Shown piece by piece: positions 1-6,025 of a stretch of DNA of 7,782 nucleotides (the first letter of the stretch is position 1; every line of letters starts with the position of its first letter). The position numbers and the translations under genes were made by a program. Source of the stretch: an uncultured Porphyromonadaceae bacterium (lineage in GTDB: Bacteria; Bacteroidota; Bacteroidia; Bacteroidales; Muribaculaceae); assembly GCA_900555165.1 (NCBI GenBank), contig USKE01000105.1, forward strand, positions 1-7,782. The letters run 5' to 3'. The notes beneath the pieces are model-generated. The model was not told the origin of the DNA. It searched no databases and was given only the letters and a program-made list of their open reading frames with translations.

Positions 1-1
1 C

Positions 2-1645
2 GGCGCGCAGGCCCAGGATCTCAGCAAGGAGATTACAGCCGACCGCGAGATCGTGCCCGAGCTGGCACCTGCCTCGCGCCTCAATGTGTTCCCCAAAGCG
101 CTGAAACCCGATTTCAAGCCCGTAGAGCTTGCCCCCGCCACAATGGCCACAATGGCCAGGTATAACCCCGTCACGGCACGTTTCGAGCCGGTATGGTCGG
201 GCCGTGCCGCCACTCTCACGCCTTACCGCGGATATGTCGATGTGGGCTATTTCCCAAAAGCCGATTTCGGCGTGTCCGCCGGATATGCCCCCGTGTCGCG
301 CGACAATATGGAACTCGACATCTGGCTCAACGCCCGCAACAGTCAGTACAAGGCTGGTCATCCCGCCACATGGCTTATGCCGCAGAGCGAGCTTGAGGGT
401 GACTTCAAGATGTTTGACATCGCCGGGGGCGTCAACTTTATGAACCGTTTTGACGCCGGCACGCTGTCGGTGTCGACCGACATAGACTACTCGCGTTACA
501 ACCGCGCGCTCACCCTGAAAGACCAGTCGACACTCGGCTGGAACCTCGGTGCCGGATGGCACGGTCACGCCGCCAACGGTCTCGATTACAGCGGTGCGGC
601 CCGTTTCGACCTCTTCCGTTTCGGGCAGCCGTCGCGGTTCGCGCTCATGCCGCCGGCAACACCCGACGGTGTTCCGGAATTCGAGATACTTCAGACCGGC
701 GAGAGCGGCATGCGCCAGACCACCGTGGGGCTTGATTTCGCCGCATCGCTCCCTGCCGGGGCGAACGGCCGTTTCGGCCTTGACCTTTCGGGCGACATCG
801 TCGGTTACAACCACGGCACAAACTACTCGGTGGTGTCTTTCACGCCGCATTACCGCCTGAACACGGGTGATTTCACCGCCCGCGCAGGCGCCCGGTTCGA
901 CATAAACATCAACAGCAGCAAGACCTTCCATGTGGCGCCCGACGTCATGCTGGCCTACGAGCCGGTGTCGCAGTTCGGCGCGCGCCTCACCTTCGGGGGC
1001 GGCGAGCAAGTGAACACCCTGCGCGAGCTGTGGCAGCTGAGCCGGTTCGTGTCGCCGATGTATTCGCCCGGCCCCTCGAATATTCCACTCACCGCTGAGC
1101 TGGCACTGCGCGTGACTCCGGTGGGTGGCGTCTCGCTTGAGGTCGGCGGCGCCTACGCCAACGCGCACGACTGGCTCATCCCGCTGTGGATGCCGCGCGG
1201 CCTTGATGCCTACGGCACTTTCGCCGGATGCAACGTGCATTCTTTCAAGGCGTTCGCACGCCTTACCGCCGCCTGGCGCGACTATGTGGATTTCACCGCC
1301 GAAGTCGGCTGCCGTTTCGGCGACAAAGACCGCACCGACTCGTTCTGGTATGAGTGGCGCGACGGTGCCCGCACTGTCGTCGGCGCCTCGGTGGCTATTC
1401 ATCCGGTCCGCAACCTCGACATCACCATCGGCTACGAGGGGCGCCTCGACCGCCGTCTGATGGCCATGCAGGAGGGCATCGGTCTCGACTGGCACAACCT
1501 CTCGGCCGGCGCGGGCTACCGCATCACCCCGGCGCTTAGCGTGTTCGCGCGTTTCAGCAATCTCCTCGACCGCCGTCAGCAGGAATTCTTCCTCTATTCC
1601 GGCCCCCGGTTCAACGGACTTTTCGGCGTAGGCTATAAATTCTGA
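2..1645 (+). CDS. TonB-dependent receptor-like outer-membrane beta-barrel protein, 5' partial
   Basis: The reading frame is open from base 2, so the gene enters from the left edge; the GTG at 53 is internal and not a real start. The first codons read GAQAQDLSKEIT..., which looks like the end of a signal peptide (cleavage near AQA/QD) followed by the conserved mature N-terminus of a Bacteroidales family annotated as TonB-dependent receptor-like. No plug domain is seen: the rest alternates polar and aromatic residues in strand-like blocks (for example YRGYVDVGYFPKADFGVSAGY and the closing GPRFNGLFGVGYKF) and ends in phenylalanine, the usual outer-membrane barrel assembly signal. It is probably a barrel of unknown cargo; lacking a plug and TonB box, classical TonB-driven transport is not supported. 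The next gene begins 30 bases after the stop on the same strand, so the two may be co-transcribed. The family call is fairly sure, the substrate unknown. Confidence 0.8.
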   Translation, partial: GAQAQDLSKEITADREIVPELAPASRLNVFPKALKPDFKPVELAPATMATMARYNPVTARFEPVWSGRAATLTPYRGYVDVGYFPKADFGVSAGYAPVSRDNMELDIWLNARNSQYKAGHPATWLMPQSELEGDFKMFDIAGGVNFMNRFDAGTLSVSTDIDYSRYNRALTLKDQSTLGWNLGAGWHGHAANGLDYSGAARFDLFRFGQPSRFALMPPATPDGVPEFEILQTGESGMRQTTVGLDFAASLPAGANGRFGLDLSGDIVGYNHGTNYSVVSFTPHYRLNTGDFTARAGARFDININSSKTFHVAPDVMLAYEPVSQFGARLTFGGGEQVNTLRELWQLSRFVSPMYSPGPSNIPLTAELALRVTPVGGVSLEVGGAYANAHDWLIPLWMPRGLDAYGTFAGCNVHSFKAFARLTAAWRDYVDFTAEVGCRFGDKDRTDSFWYEWRDGARTVVGASVAIHPVRNLDITIGYEGRLDRRLMAMQEGIGLDWHNLSAGAGYRITPALSVFARFSNLLDRRQQEFFLYSGPRFNGLFGVGYKF

Positions 1646-1675
1646 CCCCGACAGGCATACACATGAGTATCTGAC

Positions 1676-2491
1676 ATGGAACAGATCCCTAAATTCTCAC
1701 CCACGCTGTTGCGCGAGACCGCCGAGATTGCGCTGACCGAAATCAAGCGGTTCATAGAACCGCGCCTCGCCGCCGACCTTTCGTTGCGTCGTGTCTCGGC
1801 GCCGGTATATCTGCCCGTTTCATCGGGTCTCAACGGCCCGGGGCCGGCGGTGGCGTTTGACCTTGCCGGCTCTCATGACCGGATGGAGATTGTCACCGGC
1901 CTTGACCGGTGGCTACGGCGCCAGCTTGAGCGCTATGACATAGCGCCCGGGTTCGGGGTGTTCACGGTGATGAACGCCCTCAGGCCCGGAATAGCCGAGA
2001 CCGCCACCACATCGCCGCATGTGGCGGCCTGGGCCTGGCAGCAGGTGCGCGATTTCGATGCCGAGACTCCGGTGCTGAAGGAACTGAAAGGAGCCGCCGG
2101 CGCCGTCTACGAGATCATGCGCGATGCCGAGAAGATGCTGTGCGAGAAGTTTCCGCACATGACGCACACCTTGCCCGAGACGCTCGTCACCATCGGCGAG
2201 AGCGAGATTACGGCCGGTCAGCCGTCAGGCGAACTCGCCCGCTCGGAGTATGAGTATGTGAAGAAACATCAGCGCGCGGCATATTTCGTGGTCAATGACT
2301 CGGCAATTGACGGCGAGACACCCTCGGGGCGCATCATCGTGTGGAACGAGGTGGCCCGCTGTCAGCTTGAGCTTGCCGAGATTCTGCTCTACGAGCCGGG
2401 TCCAGACGCCCCGGTGGCCTCGGTAGGCGGCAGCATCTGGCGCGACCGCCTGGCAATGCAGCTCTTCCACCGCGACAGCATCCTCAAGTAA
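1676..2491 (+). CDS. AsnA-family (aspartate--ammonia ligase-like) protein, probable pseudoenzyme
   Basis: This 271-residue protein aligns from recalled sequence with asparagine synthetase A, a class II aminoacyl-tRNA-synthetase-fold enzyme making asparagine from aspartate, ammonia and ATP. Matching blocks in order are SLRRVSAP (36-43; Bacteroides AsnA has LRLRRVTAP), [13 protein letters not shown] (92-104; GYGIYTDMNAIR), the W.W core (119-121), IIVWNEV (220-226) and [11 protein letters not shown] (251-261; GGGIGQSRL.M). Key positions differ: the YVDQWDWE motif reads HVAAWAWQ (115-122), so its acidic residues and glutamine are alanine; the early GD/DLNG loop reads [14 protein letters not shown] reads ELAEIL; the loop holding RAPDYDD is deleted; and the protein stops right after the last motif. 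AsnA is about 330-345 residues. The frame is intact with normal codon use, so it is probably a maintained paralogue with a binding or regulatory role rather than an active ligase. The ATG at 1676 is favoured because homology begins about ten residues later. Confidence 0.72.
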   Translation: MEQIPKFSPTLLRETAEIALTEIKRFIEPRLAADLSLRRVSAPVYLPVSSGLNGPGPAVAFDLAGSHDRMEIVTGLDRWLRRQLERYDIAPGFGVFTVMNALRPGIAETATTSPHVAAWAWQQVRDFDAETPVLKELKGAAGAVYEIMRDAEKMLCEKFPHMTHTLPETLVTIGESEITAGQPSGELARSEYEYVKKHQRAAYFVVNDSAIDGETPSGRIIVWNEVARCQLELAEILLYEPGPDAPVASVGGSIWRDRLAMQLFHRDSILK

Positions 2492-2496
2492 TCCCC

Positions 2497-2546
2497 ACAT
2501 ACGTTACATACGTCACATCCGTCACATAAGTTACATACGTCACATC
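2497..2546 (+). repeat. 9-base direct repeats, consensus ACATACGTY, five units plus a partial
   Basis: Between the AsnA-like gene and trmD the spacer consists of head-to-tail 9-base units: ACATACGTT (2497), ACATACGTC (2506), ACATCCGTC (2515), ACATAAGTT (2524), ACATACGTC (2533) and a partial ACATC (2542). The rest of the spacer to 2570 is C-rich (CCCCACACCCCCTCACC) with no Shine-Dalgarno and no TAnnTTTG promoter box. Each full unit holds an ACGT-like core, so the array has repeated small palindromes. Function is unknown; replication slippage, protein binding and RNA structure are all possible. Confidence 0.85.
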
Positions 2547-2570
2547 CCCACACCCCCTCACCACCCTGAT

Positions 2571-3246
2571 ATGCGAATCGATATCCTCACCGTCCTCCCC
2601 GAGATGTTTGAGTCTCCGCTGGGATGCTCAATACTGAAACGCGCCCAGAACAAGGGGCTTGCCGAGTTCCATATCCATAACCTGCGCGACTACACCACCA
2701 ACAAGCACCGCAAGGTGGACGATTATCCGTTCGGCGGCGAGGCCGGCATGGTAATGCAGGTCGAGCCTATCGACCGTTGTATATCGGCGCTCAAGGCAGA
2801 ACGCGACTATGACGAGGTGATATTCACATCGCCCGACGGAGAGGTGTTTGACCAGCCCATGGCAAACTCCATGTCGCTGCTCAACAATATCATAATCCTC
2901 TGCGGGCATTACAAGGGGGTCGACTACCGCGTGCGCGAGCACCTTATAACAAAAGAGATTTCGGTGGGCGACTATGTGCTTACCGGCGGAGCTCCCCGCC
3001 ATCATCATATCCGATGCTCTGGTGCGCTTGATCCCCGGGGTACTCGGCGACGAGCAGAGCGCGCTTTCCGATTCGTTCCAGGATCATCTGCTGTCGGCGC
3101 CCGACTATACCCGTCCTGCCGACTACAAGGGGTGGCGTGTGCCCGACATACTTCTCTCGGGCCATGAGGCCAAAATCGCCGCCTGGCGCCACGAACAGGC
3201 CCTGGAGCGCACCCGCCGCCTCCGCCCCGATCTGCTTGACGACTGA
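2571..3246 (+). pseudogene. trmD: tRNA (guanine(37)-N1)-methyltransferase, interrupted by an apparent 2-base deletion
   Basis: TrmD uses S-adenosylmethionine to form m1G37 in tRNAs reading CUN, CCN and CGG codons, which prevents +1 frameshifting. The ATG at 2571 opens [13 protein letters not shown], the standard N-terminus. SPOUT trefoil-knot motifs follow: TSPDGE (86-91), [12 protein letters not shown] (110-121) and [10 protein letters not shown] (131-140). After codon 140 (GGA, 2988-2990) homology jumps to another frame: from 2992 it reads [19 protein letters not shown], then LSDSF with the catalytic aspartate, then the C-terminal domain to the TGA at 3244. Restoring two bases (GGA GAG CTC CCC) would recover the conserved GGELPA and give about 225 residues, the usual length. 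As given, the original frame runs into unrelated residues until 3167 (198 residues) and lacks the catalytic Arg and Asp, so that product should be inactive. TrmD is essential or nearly so in many bacteria; sequencing error, recent mutation and recoding all remain possible. Confidence 0.88.
2985..3000 (+). other. trmD frameshift junction with a CCC-C sequence
   Basis: The bases read GGC GGA GCT CCC CGC C in the upstream frame. Homology predicts GGC GGA GAG CTC CCC GCC, so one of two tandem GA/AG dinucleotides appears lost at 2990/2991. In the present frame the junction contains CCC followed by C (2994-2997). Slipping +1 there would enter the correct downstream frame and give TGGAPAIII instead of TGGELPAIII, one residue shorter. 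The junction position is directly visible; the mechanism is inference. Confidence 0.85.
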
Positions 3247-3272
3247 CTGGCCGTGCCCCGAAGACGCAATCC

Positions 3273-3545
3273 TCAAAACAGGTCTGAATGAGAGCCTGTG
3301 CGAATAAGAGTTATGATTTTCAGTACATCGGCGACAGAATATACGAGCAACCAGTCAGGAGTGATATGGCACTCCCGACATCCTTTGTAATCTCCGACTA
3401 ATACATGATCGTGATATTTAGCCGGCAATTCTTCTCCATTGGCCAGTAGTTTGACAACCGTGTTTAACTTATTCTCATCAAGGTTGCGTTTCCTTGCAAG
3501 CTTGAGGTCTTTCAGAAAACGGTTTGTGACTTCTATCTCATACAT
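3273..3545 (-). CDS. Type II toxin, YafQ family (RelE superfamily mRNA interferase)
   Basis: A 90-residue protein with the whole YafQ signature. E. coli YafQ is a ribosome-dependent endoribonuclease that cuts mRNA in the A site, neutralised by its antitoxin DinJ. Counting from the ATG at 3545, the residues matching the YafQ active site are present: YHDH (His45, His47), CHITPDW (His60, Asp64, Trp65) and the C-terminal GSHSDLF (His86, Phe90). Nothing key is missing, so it should be active. The start is taken as the ATG at 3545, overlapping the antitoxin stop by 8 bases (ATGTATGA); a TTG at 3554 would add three residues and is less likely. The tight overlap suggests translational coupling with the antitoxin. 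The gene is convergent with trmD, 26 bases away, and is AT-richer than the flanking genes, as expected of a mobile module. Confidence 0.88.
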   Translation of the reverse strand: MYEIEVTNRFLKDLKLARKRNLDENKLNTVVKLLANGEELPAKYHDHVLVGDYKGCRECHITPDWLLVYSVADVLKIITLIRTGSHSDLF

Positions 3546-3753
3546 TTTCCACAAGTTTCAGATATCCGTTGAAATCACCGCATTTGATTGTCTTCCCATT
3601 TGCGGCATCTTCAATGGCCTTGATTGTGGTTTGATTCGGCCGTACCTCTTTCCTGCATACCTTTACGGATGAAACTCCACGCAACAGTTTGATGGCTTTC
3701 TTTATGTCGGCCAACACAGAGGCATCATCTATAGAAACTATCAATTGAGTCAT
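3538..3753 (-). CDS. Probable cognate antitoxin of the YafQ-type toxin
   Basis: A 71-residue protein directly upstream of the toxin and overlapping it by 8 bases, the usual antitoxin-first order. It resembles small Bacteroidales proteins beginning MTQLIV.IDDASVLADIKKAIK.LRGVSSVKV that sit beside RelE/YafQ toxins. The N-terminal half (1-33) reads as strand, helix, strand and is not an obvious DinJ-type ribbon-helix-helix; the C-terminal half (about 40-71) is less structured and would be the expected toxin-wrapping part. Its antitoxin role is inferred from position, size and family likeness. The start is the ATG at 3753, preceded by an AAAAAGG tract that could serve as a ribosome binding site, with a promoter just upstream. 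Antitoxins often repress their own operon, but no clear operator palindrome was found here. Confidence 0.8.
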   Translation of the reverse strand: MTQLIVSIDDASVLADIKKAIKLLRGVSSVKVCRKEVRPNQTTIKAIEDAANGKTIKCGDFNGYLKLVENV

Positions 3754-3777
3754 AACCCTTTTTCATTTAATACAAAG

Positions 3778-3809
3778 CAAAGATATAAAAAGATTCTCAT
3801 ATCCGGAAA
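3778..3809 (-). promoter_or_regulatory. Bacteroidetes-type promoter of the toxin-antitoxin operon
   Basis: On the minus strand TATCTTTG (3785 to 3778) matches the Bacteroidetes -7 consensus TAnnTTTG exactly, and TTTC (3809 to 3806) lies 20 bases upstream where the -33 box TTTG is expected (three of four bases). Transcription would start near 3771, giving a leader of roughly 18 bases before the antitoxin ATG at 3753. Confidence 0.7.
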
Positions 3810-3836
3810 TTAGTGTGATAGTGCGGTTTTCGGGAG

Positions 3837-4754
3837 TCACCGGAGGTTGCGGTGGAGCTGATCCAGGGGGCATCGGGTTATGGCCGAGGTGCCGAAGAGG
3901 GCGGCGTAGGTGTCGGGTGTGAGTGAGGCAAGGTCGGCGCGGGTGAGGGCGAGCATGGCGGGGGCCGGAGCGAATTCCGGCAGACCGGGTGCGGGTGCGG
4001 CGTTGTGGGGGCAGACGGTCTGACAGATATCACAGCCGTAAGGTGTTTTCAGCGCGGTGCCTTCGGGCAACGGTCCTCGATGCTCGATAGACAGGCAACT
4101 GTGGCAGCGGGCGGCCGACACACCGTGGCGGCTTAGCGCTTTCCCGGGACAGCGGCGCAGGCAGGCGTTGCATCCCCGGCACGACAGTGTGCAGGGCTCA
4201 TCGGGCTCAAACACGGCCTCGGTGACGATTTCTGCCAGGAATACCCATGACCCGGCGCCGGGTACGATCAGGCACCGGTTCAGCCCCATGAAACCTATGC
4301 CGCCGCGCACGGCCCAGTAGCGTTCGAGTATCGGGGCGGTGTCAACACATACGCGTGCGCGAGCGCCGGTGGCCTCGGTTATAAGCCGGGCCACCGGTTT
4401 CAGTTTTTTGCGCAGTACGCGGTGATAGTCGGCTCCCTGGGCGTAGCGGGCGAAAAGCGGGTTGCGCCCGGGATGCCAGTAGGGGAACGCCATGCAGATT
4501 ACGGAGCCTTCAGTGGCCTGAGGCTCGAACAGTCTGAGCGGATTGGCGCGTATTTCCCGGTAGTTGGCGAGGTAGGGCACCTCTGCGGCGCCCCCGTCGT
4601 CAAGGAAACGGGCGTAGGTTTCCATTGCCCCGTTGTCTACGGGGCCGGCCTCGGCAAACCCTACGGCCACGGCGCCGGTCTGCAGGGCCGCATCGCGAAT
4701 CTGCTGTTTCAGCGTGGCATGAGTGGGCTCAATCTGTGTGCGCGGCGTCACCAT
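3837..4754 (-). CDS. queG: Epoxyqueuosine reductase
   Basis: QueG is a cytoplasmic cobalamin and [4Fe-4S] enzyme that reduces epoxyqueuosine to queuosine at position 34 of tRNAs with GUN anticodons, the last step of queuosine synthesis. The 305-residue protein has the signature CVDTAP (136-141) with the proposed catalytic Asp138, followed by ERYWAVRGGIGFMGLN (144-159). The ferredoxin-like region holds two cysteine groups: Cys192, 195, 198 and 202 (C..C..C...CP), then Cys217, Cys220, Cys241, Cys244 and Cys248 (the last three in CDICQTVCP), enough for two [4Fe-4S] clusters. The C-terminal FGTSAITR...LHRNLR is typical. There is no HEAT-repeat extension, as in short Bacteroidetes versions. The frame is open upstream to an apparent start at 5024, but those 90 residues are arginine-rich out-of-frame translation of the previous gene. 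The ATG at 4754 is chosen because homology starts just after it and it overlaps the TPM gene stop by 7 bases (ATGGTGA), suggesting coupling. Confidence 0.93.
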   Translation of the reverse strand: MVTPRTQIEPTHATLKQQIRDAALQTGAVAVGFAEAGPVDNGAMETYARFLDDGGAAEVPYLANYREIRANPLRLFEPQATEGSVICMAFPYWHPGRNPLFARYAQGADYHRVLRKKLKPVARLITEATGARARVCVDTAPILERYWAVRGGIGFMGLNRCLIVPGAGSWVFLAEIVTEAVFEPDEPCTLSCRGCNACLRRCPGKALSRHGVSAARCHSCLSIEHRGPLPEGTALKTPYGCDICQTVCPHNAAPAPGLPEFAPAPAMLALTRADLASLTPDTYAALFGTSAITRCPLDQLHRNLR

Positions 4755-6010
4755 GAGCCGCTGCCTCCTCCGCCACCGGTCATGCCTCCGCCGAACGAGC
4801 CGCCGGAGAATCCACCGCCTCCTCCGCCGAATCCGTGTCCGCCACCTCCGCCGATGATGATGGGGGGAGCCACCACCTTGGGTATCGTGTAGGGGATGGC
4901 GTGGGTCTTGTGGCAGTTGTGGCAGAGATAGCGGCGTTCGCCCAGACCTGTCGAGCGCTCGGTAGGCTGCCTCAGTACGCGGTCGGCCACCAGTGCCTCG
5001 GCGTGTGCTCCGCACGACGGGCACTCGCGGTAGGTACTACGCGGGTTCACGTAAGGGATTATGTCGCGTTCGTTGCAGTTGGGGCATACCCATACGTCGT
5101 AATCCACGGATTTCAGCTGTTCCTCGACATCCTGCCCCGGGGTGAGGTAGGGCGCCTCGTCTTTCTGCGGGATGCGGTTCATGGCCGTGGCGCAGTTGGG
5201 GCACAGACGCTTGTGGAATCGTGTGACGTGCATGCGCCACAGCAGTATCAGCAACGCGGGGAGCGCCATGCCGAGTGTCATGGCCGAGGCCATCATCATC
5301 GGCACTTTCCATTCGGCGAGCGACTTGTAGGCCCGCGCGGTGTCGGCTTTCCGGTTCTTTACCGAGAGATAGAGCACCACGACGAGCATGCCCCCCGCGG
5401 CCAGACCGGCCAGCAGCAGGTAGACATGCCAGAAACTGTCGGCGCTTTCGGCCGGGCGCGCCTCGGCGTCGTTTGCTATTTCCGAGGTGAGCTCGGCGCG
5501 GGCCTCGTCAGAGGTCATTACCTCGCGCACGGCCTCAAGGGTTGCCAGCACTCCGCCGTCATAATCCCCCTCCTTGAAACGTGGTGTCATCTCGCGGCGG
5601 ATCAGGCGCGTGCAGGCCACGTCGGGGAGGATTCCCTCTACACCATACCCCGTGCGAATCACGGCGCGGCGGTCACCCATGGAGATAAGGAGCAACAGGC
5701 CGTTGTCGCGGTCTTTCTTGCCGATTCTCCAGATGTCGAAAAGCCGTGTGGTGTAGTCGTCTATGTCATCGCCGTCGGTCGAGTCGATGATCACCGCCAC
5801 CGGCTCGGCGCCGGTCTGGCGCCAGATGTCGCCCAGTATCGAGTCGGCGCGCGTCCTGGCCTCGGCCGAGAGCACCCCGGCCTGGTCTGTTACGTAGCGT
5901 GTGCGGTTGGCGGCGTGCACGTTTTCGATGCGGTCGACGCTTACGGCGCCGGCGCAAAGAGATGTCAGCAGGGCTATGATTACGGGTAGGATATGTCGTA
6001 ATGTCTTCAT
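4748..6010 (-). CDS. TPM-domain membrane protein with CxxC zinc-ribbon pairs and Gly-rich tail
   Basis: A 420-residue protein with a signal peptide or N-terminal anchor (1-22, hydrophobic from ILPVIIALL), then a TPM domain (about 36-165; named for TLP18.3, Psb32 and MOLO-1) marked by YVTDQAGVLS (39-48), GKKDRDNGLLLLIS (97-110) and TGYGVEGILPD (120-130). Two membrane helices follow (about 194-216 and 236-258). Next comes a C-terminal part with four CxxC pairs: CPNC 270-273, CPNC 309-312, CPSC 330-333 and CHNC 363-366, suggesting two zinc ribbons. It ends in a glycine-rich tail (387-420) closing SGSW, common in the YgcG-like branch of the family. The TPM domain should face the periplasm and the cysteine region the cytoplasm or membrane surface. 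Biochemical role is not established; phosphatase and membrane-protein-assembly roles are reported for relatives. It starts 15 bases after the dgt stop and its own stop overlaps the queG start. Confidence 0.85.
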   Translation of the reverse strand: MKTLRHILPVIIALLTSLCAGAVSVDRIENVHAANRTRYVTDQAGVLSAEARTRADSILGDIWRQTGAEPVAVIIDSTDGDDIDDYTTRLFDIWRIGKKDRDNGLLLLISMGDRRAVIRTGYGVEGILPDVACTRLIRREMTPRFKEGDYDGGVLATLEAVREVMTSDEARAELTSEIANDAEARPAESADSFWHVYLLLAGLAAGGMLVVVLYLSVKNRKADTARAYKSLAEWKVPMMMASAMTLGMALPALLILLWRMHVTRFHKRLCPNCATAMNRIPQKDEAPYLTPGQDVEEQLKSVDYDVWVCPNCNERDIIPYVNPRSTYRECPSCGAHAEALVADRVLRQPTERSTGLGERRYLCHNCHKTHAIPYTIPKVVAPPIIIGGGGGHGFGGGGGGFSGGSFGGGMTGGGGGSGSW

Positions 6011-6025
6011 GTTGTGGCTGATTGG

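Noticed and set aside
1663..1674. Mini open frame ATG AGT ATC TGA between the outer-membrane gene and the AsnA-like gene
   Set aside because: Only three codons, no ribosome binding site and no leader-peptide character.
2497..2546. CRISPR array
   Set aside because: Units are 9 bases and directly adjacent, with no spacers and no cas genes in the window.
2974..3246. Separate small gene starting at ATG 2974
   Set aside because: Its sequence after the first codons is the C-terminal half of TrmD; it is the shifted continuation of the same gene rather than an independent one.
4422..4892. Plus-strand frame with a proline-rich C-terminus
   Set aside because: The proline runs are the complement of the glycine-rich tail of the TPM protein; the rest is antisense to queG.
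4755..5024. N-terminal extension of queG by 90 residues
   Set aside because: The extension is arginine- and histidine-rich out-of-frame reading of the TPM gene; QueG homology starts only after the ATG at 4754.
4835..5989. Long plus-strand open frame of 384 codons
   Set aside because: It lies antisense to the TPM-domain gene, has no recognisable motifs and is explained by high GC keeping opposite frames open.
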